64,000 bases of DNA from DATDFB01 sp036522835 (lineage in GTDB: Bacteria > Acidobacteriota > Thermoanaerobaculia > Gp7-AA8): assembly GCA_036522835.1 (NCBI GenBank), contig DATDFB010000256.1:5664-69663 (forward strand), read 5' to 3'. This document shows positions 51,607-61,577 of this stretch, one piece after another (position 1 is the stretch's first letter; every line of letters begins with the position of its first letter). The notes under the pieces are model-generated. The model was not told the DNA's origin. It made no database searches and saw only the letters and a program-made list of their open reading frames with translations. The position numbers and the translations under genes were made by a program.

Positions 51607-52554
51607 ATGATGCCGGCGACGAATGGGTTTTGGCCGGCGCGCCGCGTTCTCCTGACCGGCGGCGGCGGCTTCCTGGGCGGCTTCCTCCGCGAGCGCTTGG
51701 AGCGGGAGCGGCCGGCGGCGCTCCTCGCGCCGCGCAAGCGCGAGCTCGACCTCCGCGACGGCCAGGCCATCCGCGCCTACCTCGCCGCGGAGAGGCCGGA
51801 CCTCATCATCCATGCCGCGGCGGTCGTCGGCGGCATCGGCGCGAACCGCATGCATCCGGGGAGCTTCTTCTACGAGAACGCCATCATGGGCATTCAGCTC
51901 ATCGAGGAAGCGCGCCGCGCCGGCGTCAGCAAGTTCGTCTGTCTCGGGACGATCTGCGCGTACCCGAAATTCACGCCCGTGCCGTTCTCCGAGGAGGACC
52001 TCTGGAACGGATATCCGGAAGAGACCAACGCGCCGTACGGCATCGCCAAGAAAGCGCTGCTCGTGCAGTTGCAGGCCTATCGCGAGGAGTACGGCTTCAA
52101 CGGCATCTTCCTGCTGCCGGTGAATCTCTACGGCCCGCGCGACAACTTCGACTTGCAGACGAGCCACGTCATCCCGGCCATGATCCGCAAGTTCGTCGAG
52201 GCGCGCGACCGCGGCGACGGCGAGGTTGTGCTGTGGGGCGACGGCTCGCCGACGCGCGAGTTTCTCTACGTCGAAGATGCGGCCGAGGGGATCGTGCTCG
52301 CGACCGAGAGATATGAAGGCGCAGAGCCGGTGAACGTCGGCTCCGGCCACGAGATCCGCATCAGCGATCTCGCCGGCGTCATCGCCGGCGCCGTCGGCTA
52401 CGCGGGCCGCATCGTCTGGGACACGACCAAGCCGAGCGGTCAGCCGCGGCGGCTGCTCGACGTCAGCCGCGCCGAGCGCGGCTTCGGCTTTCGCGCCGCC
52501 ACGTCGCTCGAGGAAGGTCTGGCCCGCACCATCGCCTGGTACGAGCGCCAGTAG
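51607..52554 (+). CDS. fcl: GDP-L-fucose synthase
   Basis: A 315-residue SDR epimerase/reductase. 'VLLTGGGGFLGGFLRERL' binds NADP, 'AAAVVGGIGANRMHPG' and 'CLGTICAYPKFTPVPF' are hallmarks of GDP-fucose synthases, and 'APYGIAKKALL' has YxxxK. With gmd it supplies GDP-L-fucose. Confidence 0.93.
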   Translation: MMPATNGFWPARRVLLTGGGGFLGGFLRERLERERPAALLAPRKRELDLRDGQAIRAYLAAERPDLIIHAAAVVGGIGANRMHPGSFFYENAIMGIQLIEEARRAGVSKFVCLGTICAYPKFTPVPFSEEDLWNGYPEETNAPYGIAKKALLVQLQAYREEYGFNGIFLLPVNLYGPRDNFDLQTSHVIPAMIRKFVEARDRGDGEVVLWGDGSPTREFLYVEDAAEGIVLATERYEGAEPVNVGSGHEIRISDLAGVIAGAVGYAGRIVWDTTKPSGQPRRLLDVSRAERGFGFRAATSLEEGLARTIAWYERQ

Positions 52555-52580
52555 GGGCGCACGGCCTGCGCCCGAACAGC

Positions 52581-55082
52581 TCAGGGCTTAGGGACGATGC
52601 TCCAGGCCGTGCCGATGGTGCCAATGGGCTGAGTCGACGAAGCATTGGCGCCGTTCATGAGCCAGAGCCAAGTGTCGCCGTTGCTCGTATTGCGCCAGAC
52701 CAGGTCGGCATTGCCGTCGCCGTTGAAATCCGACGCGGCGGCAACGATCCAGGATGTATTGATCGTGCCGATCAGCGCCGTCTGCGAGACGGCCGTGCCG
52801 TTCATGAACCAAAGGTACGTGTCGCCCGTGGTTGTGTTGCGCCAGACGAGATCGGCCTTGCCGTCATTGTTGAAATCCGCGGCGGCGGCGATGATCCAAT
52901 TCGGGGCGACAGCGCCGATCGATTGAGATGACGTGACGCTCGGACCATTCATCAGCCAGATCCACGTGTCTCCTGTGGTCGTGTTGCGCCAGACCAGGTC
53001 GGCCCTGCCGTCATTGTTGAAATCGGCCGCGGCGGCGATGATCCAGTTCGTGCTGACGGTGCCGATCGACTGGGATGAGGTGGTCACGGCGCCGTTCATC
53101 AGCCACAGCCAAGTGTCGCCGTTGGCCGCATTGCGCCAGACCAGGTCCGCCTTACCGTCGTTGTTGAAATCCGCTGCCGCGGCGATGCTCCAAGTCGTGC
53201 CGATGTTCCCGATGAGCTGCGATGACGTGACCGTGGCGCCGTTCATGAGCCATAACCAGGTGTCGCCGGTGCTGGTGTTGCGCCAGACGATGTCGGCGCG
53301 TCCGTCATTGTTGAAATCCGCGACCGCGGCGACGATCCACGCGCTCGAAAAGTTTCCGATCAACTGCGTGGACGTGGCGACGTTTCCATTCATCAGCCAC
53401 ATCCAGGTGTCGCCGCTGCTTGCGTTGCGCCAGATCAGATCGGCTTTGCCGTCGCCGTTGAAATCGTTCTTGACGCGAGCAGGCGTTGTGGACGTTACGG
53501 TGATCGTGATGGTGTTGCTGTTCGCGGAGCCGCAACTGTTCGTGACGCGCAGCCAATAGCTCGTGGTCGTGGTCGGCGCGACGTTGGTGGACGGGCCGGT
53601 GGCGCCGCCGATCGGCTGCGCGGTGTTGGGGCTCGTGCCGATGTACCACTGATAGCCGGTCACGCCGCCCGTCGTCGTCGACGAGAGAGTGACGTTCTGG
53701 CCGGGCGTGATCGACGTCGACGATGCGGAGATGTTGACCGTGGGCGCCGTGCAACCGCACGAGCCGCCCGGATACACGGCCTGCACCGCGTGCTGATCCC
53801 ACGTCTGCAGCGCGGCGTTCACTCCGCGCGTGACGAAGGCGGTCATGATCGCGCTGCTGGCGCATTCGAGCGTGGCATCGCTCGAGCACGATCCGCTGGA
53901 GGCGCGGTTTTGGTCGGCGTGACGAAACCCGAGCGTGTGGCCGACCTCGTGCGTCACGGCGCTGTTCCAGTCGCCGCTGTTGAGCAGCAGCGAGCAGTTG
54001 GCAATGCCGCGGTTCATCTCCACGTCGCCCTCCTGGGTGGTGACGAACGTCTCGCCGCTCACCGTGTTGTTGCCGCCGGCGGAGGTGATGCCGCCGATGC
54101 CGAGCGTGCCGCTGTAGCCGCTGCCGCTGCACGAGAAGGCGGGGATGCCCCAGGTGCTCAAGTCGCGCTCGAAGAGCACCGTGTTCCGGCCGTCGGCGCC
54201 GTGCAGTCCCTGGGTGTGCGTGCCGTCGTCGACGCCGGCGTAGACGTAGTTGACGTTCGAGGCGCAGTCGCCGTCCCACGAATTGATCGCCGTCTGCACG
54301 GCCGTGGCGCCGCCGCCGGGCGCGCCCGGCTCCTGCGTCGATCCCATGTAAACGTTGACGCCGTTCGGAAAGACGTTCCACCGCGACCCGAGCGAGCCGC
54401 TGATGGTCATCGTGTACGACGTCGCGGTGTACGGCGCGATGAGCGGTATGACCTGGAATGCCGCCGCACCGAGCCGGCCGTGCGGCGCGGCCGTCGGCTC
54501 CGTCAGTTCCGCTTTCGGGACGCTGTAGTTGTTCGCGCCCGTCTGGCCGTGCGCTTCGGCGCGCACGAAGTCGAGGAACCGCTCCGCGGAGCGGCGCGTC
54601 TCCCGATGCGGTTGGAGGTCGCCGTCGACGCCGACGATCTCGTCCTCATCGCGCACGAGCAGCCGCTGCCCGAGCCGGTCCTCGGCGAAGGTGAACTTGC
54701 CGACGACCAGGTCGAGCACGCTCCAGCGCTCCTGCCCGGTTTTCATGAGAAAGAGCAGCACGCGGCGCCCTTCCGCGAAGCGCGGCGCGCCGGCGATGAT
54801 CATCGCGTTTCCGCCATAAACGCCGCCCGGCTCGACGACGTCGATGGCCGTGCCGGTCACGTCGCCTTTGATGACCTCCTCTACGGCCATCGGCGTGACG
54901 GTCTCGATCCCGCCCGTCTCCGCCGGCGTCGCATACGACGCTATCGGGGTGGCGATGACGACGGCGTCGGAGGTATGGACCAGGTCCCGGTCCGGACGGA
55001 CGGCGAAGGTCGCCGCCGACACGGTTGCAGCGGCGCCGGCAACGAGCAGCGCGATGGGAAAGAGGAGCTTCGGCGTAGCCAT
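52581..55082 (-). CDS. Secreted metzincin zinc protease with Ig-like domain and FG-GAP repeats
   Basis: An 833-residue third paralogue of the proteases at 1578 and 4366. Signal peptide about 1-23; shared N-terminal domain; zinc motif HEVGHTLGFRH at 378-388; one Ig-like domain at about 440-530; then six FG-GAP/VCBS-like repeats of 49 residues (540-833), each with 'DFNxDGxADxxWRN' and 'GDTWLWLMNG'. The DNA of this part is a 147-bp tandem repeat. FG-GAP repeats form calcium-binding beta propellers and often mediate adhesion. It is inserted on the opposite strand within the polysaccharide locus. Confidence 0.87.
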   Translation of the reverse strand: MATPKLLFPIALLVAGAAATVSAATFAVRPDRDLVHTSDAVVIATPIASYATPAETGGIETVTPMAVEEVIKGDVTGTAIDVVEPGGVYGGNAMIIAGAPRFAEGRRVLLFLMKTGQERWSVLDLVVGKFTFAEDRLGQRLLVRDEDEIVGVDGDLQPHRETRRSAERFLDFVRAEAHGQTGANNYSVPKAELTEPTAAPHGRLGAAAFQVIPLIAPYTATSYTMTISGSLGSRWNVFPNGVNVYMGSTQEPGAPGGGATAVQTAINSWDGDCASNVNYVYAGVDDGTHTQGLHGADGRNTVLFERDLSTWGIPAFSCSGSGYSGTLGIGGITSAGGNNTVSGETFVTTQEGDVEMNRGIANCSLLLNSGDWNSAVTHEVGHTLGFRHADQNRASSGSCSSDATLECASSAIMTAFVTRGVNAALQTWDQHAVQAVYPGGSCGCTAPTVNISASSTSITPGQNVTLSSTTTGGVTGYQWYIGTSPNTAQPIGGATGPSTNVAPTTTTSYWLRVTNSCGSANSNTITITVTSTTPARVKNDFNGDGKADLIWRNASSGDTWMWLMNGNVATSTQLIGNFSSAWIVAAVADFNNDGRADIVWRNTSTGDTWLWLMNGATVTSSQLIGNIGTTWSIAAAADFNNDGKADLVWRNAANGDTWLWLMNGAVTTSSQSIGTVSTNWIIAAAADFNNDGRADLVWRNTTTGDTWIWLMNGPSVTSSQSIGAVAPNWIIAAAADFNNDGKADLVWRNTTTGDTYLWFMNGTAVSQTALIGTINTSWIVAAASDFNGDGNADLVWRNTSNGDTWLWLMNGANASSTQPIGTIGTAWSIVPKP

Positions 55083-55160
55083 GACGCTCCCATCCGGGTG
55101 CAGGTTCTTTGCCGGTTATTTGGCATGAGGATTTCAGGCCACCCGCGGCGGGTGACCGAT

Positions 55161-55577
55161 ATGAAACGAACGATTTTCGCCGCCGCGATGCTGATGCTCT
55201 CCGCCGCCGTCACGTCCGGGCAACAGCTGTGTCCGTGCGTCCCGCTCTCGCACGAATGGGTGGTCGAGGCCTGCGACACCTGGAACTGTGCCTCCTCGGC
55301 CGCGATTCTGGCGAACGGCGATCCGAACGTGCTGACCATGCCGGCCGCGACCGGCGACGGCCGTTGGCTGGTCATCAAGCGCGTCACCTCGGGGAGCTAC
55401 GTCGCGCCCGCCGACGCCCCCTTCGTCGTCGAGTCATTCGACGGCGCCGCCGGAGCGACGGCGCGCTTCGCCGCCATGCCCGACCACGCCCCGCTACTGC
55501 TGAGCGCCCCCGACGGGAAGTTCCTCGTCGTCATGCTCAAGGATTTGGCCCCGAGGCGGCGGGCCGTCAAGCCTTAG
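55161..55577 (+). CDS. Small secreted protein of unknown function
   Basis: A 138-residue protein with a signal peptide (about 1-20). The mature part has four Cys near the N-terminus ('CPCVPL', 'ACDTWNCAS') and a beta-rich remainder ending in 'LAPRRRAVKP'. No family recognised. Divergent from the FG-GAP protease (78 bp), and 9 bp before asnB. Confidence 0.6.
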   Translation: MKRTIFAAAMLMLSAAVTSGQQLCPCVPLSHEWVVEACDTWNCASSAAILANGDPNVLTMPAATGDGRWLVIKRVTSGSYVAPADAPFVVESFDGAAGATARFAAMPDHAPLLLSAPDGKFLVVMLKDLAPRRRAVKP

Positions 55578-55586
55578 AATCAGGCG

Positions 55587-57410
55587 GTGTGCGGCATCGC
55601 GGCCATCGTCGGCCCGGATGCGTCGAAGTCCGATCGACTCCCCGGCATGATCGATGCCCTCGAGCATCGCGGGCCTGACGCTCGCGGTGTTCGCGCGGTC
55701 GACGGCTGCGCGCTCGGCCACGCTCGGCTGAGAATCATCGATCTCAGCTCCGGCGATCAGCCGATGACCGACGGCGGCGAGCGCTACTGGATCGCCTACA
55801 ACGGCGAGATCTACAACTTCCCGGAGGTGCGTGACGAGCTCGAGCGGCGCGGGCGCGCGTTCCGCACCCAGTCCGACACCGAGGTCATCATCGCCGCGTA
55901 CGACGAGTGGGGAGCGCAGTGCCTCGACCGCTTTCGGGGCATGTTCTCCTTCGTCCTGTGGGACACGCGGGAGAAGGCGCTCTTCGCCGCGCGTGATCTC
56001 TTCGGCGAGAAGCCGTTCTACTACTCGCTGCTCGCAAACGGCACGTTGATCGTGGCCTCGGAGATTCGGGCCATCGTCGCCTCGGGGCTCGTCGACACGG
56101 CGCTCGACCTCCATTCCGTCGATGCCTTCCTCGCCTACGGATTCGTTCCGCCGGAGCGCACGATTTATGGCGGCGTCGCCTCGCTGCCGCCGGCGCATCG
56201 CCTGGAGTGGCGCGGCGGCCGCGTGAGCGTCGCTGCGTACTGGACGCCGCGGTGGGACGAGCGGCGGATCGGCATGGAGGAGGCGGCGGAGGAGCTGCGG
56301 AGCCTGACTGCGCGCGCCGTCAAGCGGCAGATGATTGCGGACGTGCCGGTCGGCGCGTTTCTGAGCGGCGGCCTCGACTCCAGCACCATCGTGGCCCTGA
56401 TGCAGGAGCAGTCGGCGCATCCGGTGAAGACCTTCTCCGTCGGCTTCGGCACGATGATCAACGAGCTGCCGTACGCCTCCGCGGTGGCGCGGCGCTACGG
56501 CACGGAGCACCACGAGATCGACCTGGGAGACATCGACGCAGCGCCACTGCTCCTGCGCATGGCCTCGGTCTACGACGAGCCCTTTGCCGATACCTCGCAC
56601 ATCCCCACGTACCTGGTGGCTCGCTACGCGCGCGACTTCGTCAAAGTCGTCCTCTCCGGCGACGGCGGCGACGAGCTTTTCGGCGGCTATGGCTGGAACG
56701 AACCGCTGCGGCGCTCGATGTCGATCGGCGCCACGGCGCGCCTGCAGTGGATTCTGCTGCGCACCGCCAGCGTGGCCTTGCGCGACCGTTGGCGCTGGCT
56801 CAGCGACCGCTCGCTCGCGGCCGGTCTGGTGGCGCGATGGAGCGATCTCTGGACACGCGCGAAGATGGTGCACACAGCCATCCGCGAGCCGGAGCGGCGA
56901 CGGCTTTGGGCGGACGGCGCCGTCGAATCGTACGAGCCCGTGCCGTACGAGCCGGGCCTTTCGGTCACCGGATTGAACCGCTCGTTCGATTTCGACCTGC
57001 GCTTTTATCTTCCGGGCGACATTCTCGCGAAAGTCGATCGGGCGGCCATGGCCAGCAGCCTGGAGACGCGCGCTCCGTTTCTCGACCGCGACGTCGCGGA
57101 ATTCGCCCTATCGCTGCCGGCCGGGCTGAAAGTACAGGATGGGCAATTGAAGCGAGTGATGCGCGCGGCGTTCTCCGACCTCTGGCCGGAGGAGATCCGC
57201 CATCGCCCGAAGCAGGGATTCGGCTCGCCCATTCAGCAGTGGATGCGGCAGCCGGCCGTCCGCGATCTCCTCGAATCCGCTGCCGCGCCGGGCTCGCGGC
57301 TGCGGCGCCTGTTGCCCGGCCTCACCCCGCACGACCTCGGCCATGAGAATTACGCGAGCTGGATCCTCCTGACTCTCGCAGTCTGGCTGAACGTGCATGA
57401 GGTACTTTGA
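55587..57410 (+). CDS. asnB: Glutamine-hydrolysing asparagine synthase-like amidotransferase
   Basis: A 607-residue protein with a GTG start that places the catalytic Cys at position 2 ('MCGIAAIVG'). The N-terminal glutaminase (1-210) has 'EHRGPDARG' and 'YNGEIYNF'; the synthetase domain has the PP-loop 'FLSGGLDSSTIV' and 'LSGDGGDELFGGY'. Such genes in polysaccharide loci often amidate uronic acids rather than make asparagine; the nearby sugar dehydrogenases would give such substrates (inference). Confidence 0.88.
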   Translation: MCGIAAIVGPDASKSDRLPGMIDALEHRGPDARGVRAVDGCALGHARLRIIDLSSGDQPMTDGGERYWIAYNGEIYNFPEVRDELERRGRAFRTQSDTEVIIAAYDEWGAQCLDRFRGMFSFVLWDTREKALFAARDLFGEKPFYYSLLANGTLIVASEIRAIVASGLVDTALDLHSVDAFLAYGFVPPERTIYGGVASLPPAHRLEWRGGRVSVAAYWTPRWDERRIGMEEAAEELRSLTARAVKRQMIADVPVGAFLSGGLDSSTIVALMQEQSAHPVKTFSVGFGTMINELPYASAVARRYGTEHHEIDLGDIDAAPLLLRMASVYDEPFADTSHIPTYLVARYARDFVKVVLSGDGGDELFGGYGWNEPLRRSMSIGATARLQWILLRTASVALRDRWRWLSDRSLAAGLVARWSDLWTRAKMVHTAIREPERRRLWADGAVESYEPVPYEPGLSVTGLNRSFDFDLRFYLPGDILAKVDRAAMASSLETRAPFLDRDVAEFALSLPAGLKVQDGQLKRVMRAAFSDLWPEEIRHRPKQGFGSPIQQWMRQPAVRDLLESAAAPGSRLRRLLPGLTPHDLGHENYASWILLTLAVWLNVHEVL

Positions 57411-57443
57411 GCGGTCCGGCGGTTCGCGGCGCAACGGCCGCTG

Positions 57444-57617
57444 GTGTATGCTCCTGGAAAGAGCATCATCAACGAGCACCGCTCGTCCGACTCCGAGAGC
57501 AACCATTTGATTCCGGCGATGACCCGCACGTTCGTCGAAACGCGAGAGCGTGAGAACGCGCCGTTCGTTCCCTATAGCGACGAATGCGCCGGAGCGGTTC
57601 GAAAAGGCATCGGTTGA
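57444..57617 (+). pseudogene. Relic of a GDP-fucose-synthase-like epimerase gene
   Basis: A 57-codon frame encodes 'SNHLIPAMTRTFVETRER', which resembles 'TSHVIPAMIRKFVEARDR' of the fcl product in this window, in a similar context. The rest of the gene is absent. It overlaps the first codons of the flippase gene in another frame. It suggests past gene loss or replacement at this point of the polysaccharide cluster. Confidence 0.4.
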
Positions 57618-59128
57618 GCCTGAGCCGCAACACCGCCGCGAACCTCGTCGGCCGCATCTGGGCCGCGGCGCTGGGCGTGGTGCTCATTCCCTTCTACGTA
57701 CGCGTGCTGGGAATGGAGTCATACGCGCTGGTCGGCTTCTGCGCGACGATGCAGTCGCTCTTCGGCCTCATCGACTTCGGGCTCGGAGCGGCCTTCAGCC
57801 GCGAGCTGGCGAATCTTTCCGCGGTCGAAGAGACCGAACAGGAGCAGCGCGACCTGCTGACGACGTTCAATGTCATTTACTGGATTCTGGCGGCGATCGT
57901 CGGTGTGGCGGTCTGGTTCCTCGCGCCGTCGATCGCCACAAAGTGGGTGCATGCGGGCAAGCTGTCCGTCGCGGCGATCGTCACGTGCGTACGGCTGATG
58001 GGCCTCTTCATCGCCTTGCAGTTCCCGACCGGTCTGTATCAGGGAGGCCTGCTCGGATTGCAGCGCCAGATCGAGTACAACGCGATCCTCATCGGCTCGG
58101 CGACTGTTCGCGGCCTCGGCGTGATGATCGTGCTCTGGTTCATCTCGCCCACCATCGAAGCGTTTTTCGTCTGGCAGGTCCTGATCGCCGTGCTTGCTGC
58201 ATTCGCGAATTGGATCGTCCTCGACCGCGCCATGGTGGGCCACCGAGGCCGCGGACGCTTCGTCCGCACGTGGGTCGGGCGTCTGTGGGGTTACGCGGCG
58301 GGAACCGCGGGGAATACGATCGGCATCGTGGTCGCACAGCAATCGGACAAGGTGATTCTCATCAAGACCCTGCCGCTCGAGCAATTCGGCTATTACACGC
58401 TGGCAGGCAGCGTGGCAACTCTGCTGTGGACGCTTGCGCACCCAGTGTGCGTGGCGGCGTTCCCTCGTTTCAATCAGCGTGTAGCGCTCGGCGACGAGCA
58501 GGGGTTGGCGGTCGAATACGATCGTGCCAATCAACTGCTGGCGACGATCCTCGTTCCGGTGAGCGCGGTGCTCCTGTTTTTTTCGTACGATGCCATCGCG
58601 GTCTGGACCCGCAAGCCGGCCATCGCGGCTGCGACACAGCATCTGGTCGTGCTCTTCGTGCTCGGCATGACGCTCGTCGCGCTCGTCAGTGTCGCGATGC
58701 ACGTCGCGCTCAGCTACGGCTGGTTCCGGCTCACCCTCGGGTTCACCTGGGGTACGGCACTCCTCTCGCTGCCGTCATTCTGGATTTGCTCGCGGTGGTT
58801 CGGCACGATCGGCGCGGCGGCGGTCTGGTGCGCGCAGAACGCCGCATACTTGCTCCTCGTTCCGATTCTGCACACGCGTTACCTGCGCGGCGGCGGGACG
58901 ATCTGGGCTCGCCGTGCATTCTTCTATCCGGGCGCGGCAGCGATCGCGGTCGCCGCGGCCATGCGCCTGCTCGTGGGCTCGCTCGCGAATCCGATCGCGA
59001 TGCTGGCGGTTCTCGGCGCGACCTGGGCGATGGCGACCGCCGCAGTCGTGCTCGTCGAGCCGGCGATGCGCGAGCAGTCGATGAGGGTTGTCCGCCGGCT
59101 CGGCCTCGCGCCGAAGGGAGTGTCGTGA
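57584..59128 (+). CDS. Polysaccharide flippase (Wzx, MATE/MOP superfamily)
   Basis: A 514-residue protein with about 12-14 membrane helices. N-terminal 'NTAANLVGRIWAAALGVVLIPFYVRVLG' pattern is shown here by its core 'RIWAAALGVVLIPFYVR', typical for Wzx/RfbX flippases. It would move the lipid-linked repeat unit across the inner membrane. A TTG at 57614 is an alternative start. It overlaps the acyltransferase gene by one base. Confidence 0.85.
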   Translation: MRRSGSKRHRLSLSRNTAANLVGRIWAAALGVVLIPFYVRVLGMESYALVGFCATMQSLFGLIDFGLGAAFSRELANLSAVEETEQEQRDLLTTFNVIYWILAAIVGVAVWFLAPSIATKWVHAGKLSVAAIVTCVRLMGLFIALQFPTGLYQGGLLGLQRQIEYNAILIGSATVRGLGVMIVLWFISPTIEAFFVWQVLIAVLAAFANWIVLDRAMVGHRGRGRFVRTWVGRLWGYAAGTAGNTIGIVVAQQSDKVILIKTLPLEQFGYYTLAGSVATLLWTLAHPVCVAAFPRFNQRVALGDEQGLAVEYDRANQLLATILVPVSAVLLFFSYDAIAVWTRKPAIAAATQHLVVLFVLGMTLVALVSVAMHVALSYGWFRLTLGFTWGTALLSLPSFWICSRWFGTIGAAAVWCAQNAAYLLLVPILHTRYLRGGGTIWARRAFFYPGAAAIAVAAAMRLLVGSLANPIAMLAVLGATWAMATAAVVLVEPAMREQSMRVVRRLGLAPKGVS

Positions 59129-59679
59129 TGTTCACGCTGCGCGGAAAAATCGCGTTGCGCATGGGTTGGCGTTGCATCGAGCGCGGCGCGCGCGTGCACG
59201 GCAACGTGAGACTCGGCAGCGGAACGATCATCGCCTCCGGCGCGGAGCTCGTGGCGCGCGGCGCGGAACAGATCACGCTCGGCGACCGTTGCGCGGTCCT
59301 GCGAGGATCGCTGCTCTATGCGTACGGAGGCCGAATCACCATCGGCAGCAACACGAGCATCAATCCGTACTGTGTCCTCTACGGCCACGGGGGGCTGACG
59401 ATCGGCAACGACGTGCTGATCGCCACGGGCTGCGTCATCATCCCCGCCAATCACAACATCGCCGACGTCACGATGCCGATCCGCGCGCAGGGCCTGACGG
59501 CGAAAGGGATCGTCATCGAGGACGGCGTGTGGCTCGCCGCGCGGGTCACGGTGCTCGACGGCGTGCGCGTCGGCACCGGGGCGGTGATCGGCGCCGGCGC
59601 GGTGGTCAACAAAGACATTCCACCGTATGCGATTGCGGTCGGAGTGCCCGCGCGCCTGGTCGGAAGCAGGAAGCGATGA
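59128..59679 (+). CDS. Hexapeptide-repeat O-acetyltransferase
   Basis: A 183-residue left-handed beta-helix acyltransferase. Hexapeptide repeats such as 'ITIGSNTSINPYCVLYG', 'LTIGNDVLIATGCVI' and 'VRVGTGAVIGAGAVV' run through it, and the likely catalytic His is in 'PANHNIAD'. It probably acetylates a sugar of the repeat unit. Overlaps the FkbM gene by ATGA. Confidence 0.87.
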   Translation: MFTLRGKIALRMGWRCIERGARVHGNVRLGSGTIIASGAELVARGAEQITLGDRCAVLRGSLLYAYGGRITIGSNTSINPYCVLYGHGGLTIGNDVLIATGCVIIPANHNIADVTMPIRAQGLTAKGIVIEDGVWLAARVTVLDGVRVGTGAVIGAGAVVNKDIPPYAIAVGVPARLVGSRKR

Positions 59680-60512
59680 GCGGGGACCCGACATTCATCC
59701 AACGACTCTGGGGCTTGCGCAGGCCGCGCCGCCTCGCCTCGGTCGTATTGCGCCGCATCGGCCTGTCCCGCTTCTTCACCATCCACACGAGCGGCATCCG
59801 TCTCCGCTTCTTTCCGGCCGTGTGGTGCAACATTCTGTGGGAGACGCCGGACTACTTCCGCCGCGATACCGGGCTGCTGCGCCGCTATTTGCGGCCGGGC
59901 GATACCGTCGTCGACTGCGGCGCAAACGTCGGTCTGCTGACGCTCGTCTCCGCATCGATCGTCGGAAACACGGGCGCGGTCTACGCCATCGAGGCACATC
60001 CGCGCCTGGCGCGCTATCTCCGCTCGAACGTTGCATTCAACGACGCGACGAACGTGACGATCTTCCACAATGCCGTCGGCGACACGGAAGGCACGATCGC
60101 GTTCTCCGACCGCATCACCGACGACTCCAACCACATCCTGCCCGGGGGGGAAGGCATCGCCGTGACGATGAAACCGCTGGACGCGCTCATCCCCGCGGGC
60201 ACGCCGGTGCGGCTCCTCAAGCTCGACGTCGAAGGGTACGAGAAATTCGCGCTCGACGGCGCGCGCGCACTGCTGCCGACCGTCGAGGCCATCTACTTCG
60301 AGTCCTCCGACCAGCTCTTCGCGCGCTACGGCTACGCTTGCAGCGATGTGTACGATCTGCTGCGTGCTGCCGGCTTCCTCATCTTTCGTTTCGGCGAGGA
60401 GCCGCGGCTGGAGCGTTTGCCCGACGATTACGAGTCGCGAGAAATCGAGAACCTCATCGCTCTGCGCGATGCGGAGCGCTTCGCGCTGGACACCGGCTAC
60501 GAGATTGTCTGA
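59676..60512 (+). CDS. FkbM-family methyltransferase
   Basis: A 278-residue SAM-dependent methyltransferase. Motif I 'TVVDCGANVGLLTLVSA' and 'VYAIEAHPRLARYL' plus 'LLKLDVEGYEKFALDGA' are the FkbM signature. It likely O-methylates a glycan. Directly abuts the next glycosyltransferase gene. Confidence 0.87.
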   Translation: MSGDPTFIQRLWGLRRPRRLASVVLRRIGLSRFFTIHTSGIRLRFFPAVWCNILWETPDYFRRDTGLLRRYLRPGDTVVDCGANVGLLTLVSASIVGNTGAVYAIEAHPRLARYLRSNVAFNDATNVTIFHNAVGDTEGTIAFSDRITDDSNHILPGGEGIAVTMKPLDALIPAGTPVRLLKLDVEGYEKFALDGARALLPTVEAIYFESSDQLFARYGYACSDVYDLLRAAGFLIFRFGEEPRLERLPDDYESREIENLIALRDAERFALDTGYEIV

Positions 60513-61577
60513 ATGAGCCCGCACGTCACCGTCCTCATGGCCGTGTACAACGGCGCGCCCTTCCTCGCCAAAGCGATCGATTCGATCCTGGCCCAGACCT
60601 ACGAGGACTTCGAGCTCCTCGTCGTCGACGACGGATCCACGGACGCGACGCCGGACATCGTCCGTTCCTACGGCGACCGCCGCGTGCGAACGGTTCGCAA
60701 CCCCCAAAACATCGGCCTGGCGCGCTCGCTCAACGTCGGTCTTGCCGAGGCTCGCGGCGCGCTCGTGGCGCGTCACGACGCGGACGACCTCTCCTATCCC
60801 GACCGGTTTCGGCGGCAGGTGGAGTTTCTCGCTGCCCATCCCGACGTGGCCGTGCTCGGAACGCGCTTCGACTCGATCGATCAGCGCGGCCGCCGCAGGC
60901 CGCTTCACCTCTGGATGAAGTGCGAGACGTCCGTCGGCATCCGCTGGCAGATGATCTTCGAGAATCCGCTGGTGCATTCGTCGGTCATGTTTCGGCGCGA
61001 CATCGTCGTCGGGGAGTTCCAGGGGTACGACGACCGCTTCCCCATCAACCAGGACTTCGAGCTTTGGGCGCGGATCGCGCGGCGATATCCGCTGCGCAAC
61101 CTCCCCGAGTCGCTCGTCGCACTGCGCGGAAGCTCCACGTCGATGTCCGGCCGGGCCACGCCCGCGTCGATGGAAAAGGTGCGCGAGGTCTGCGCCGCGT
61201 ACGCTCGCGACATCGTCGGACTCGATCAAGCCGGCGAGGCCGGCCTCGACGCGCTGCTTCAGGGCATGAGTCCGGAGATCTGCCCTCCGCTGCGGACGTT
61301 GCGACCCGTGGTCCGTTGGATTGACGAGAGCTATCAGCGCTTCGTGGCGCGCTGGCCGGAAGCGGAGGAGACGGGCGAGATCCGCGCGCAGGCCGCGTCG
61401 CTGATCGCGCGGCTGGCAACGCTGTCGGTCGGCGGGTCGCCTGCTAAGATGAGCCGCTGGTACCTGGAAGCCGCGCGCTATGACCTGCCGACGTTCGCGC
61501 GTGGCCTGGTCCGTTTCACGGCCAGCGGCGGCCGCGGCCTTGTGCGGCGGCTGGCTCACGCTCGATCGACTGAATGA
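60513..61577 (+). CDS. Family 2 glycosyltransferase
   Basis: A 354-residue GT-A enzyme. 'VTVLMAVYNGAPFLAKAIDS' is represented by its core 'VTVLMAVYNG'; 'LLVVDDGSTDAT' and the metal-binding 'RHDADD' follow, and 'INQDFELWAR' is the ED/QXXRW-like region. It would add one sugar of the repeat unit; donor and acceptor unknown. It overlaps the polymerase gene by four bases. Confidence 0.9.
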   Translation: MSPHVTVLMAVYNGAPFLAKAIDSILAQTYEDFELLVVDDGSTDATPDIVRSYGDRRVRTVRNPQNIGLARSLNVGLAEARGALVARHDADDLSYPDRFRRQVEFLAAHPDVAVLGTRFDSIDQRGRRRPLHLWMKCETSVGIRWQMIFENPLVHSSVMFRRDIVVGEFQGYDDRFPINQDFELWARIARRYPLRNLPESLVALRGSSTSMSGRATPASMEKVREVCAAYARDIVGLDQAGEAGLDALLQGMSPEICPPLRTLRPVVRWIDESYQRFVARWPEAEETGEIRAQAASLIARLATLSVGGSPAKMSRWYLEAARYDLPTFARGLVRFTASGGRGLVRRLAHARSTE

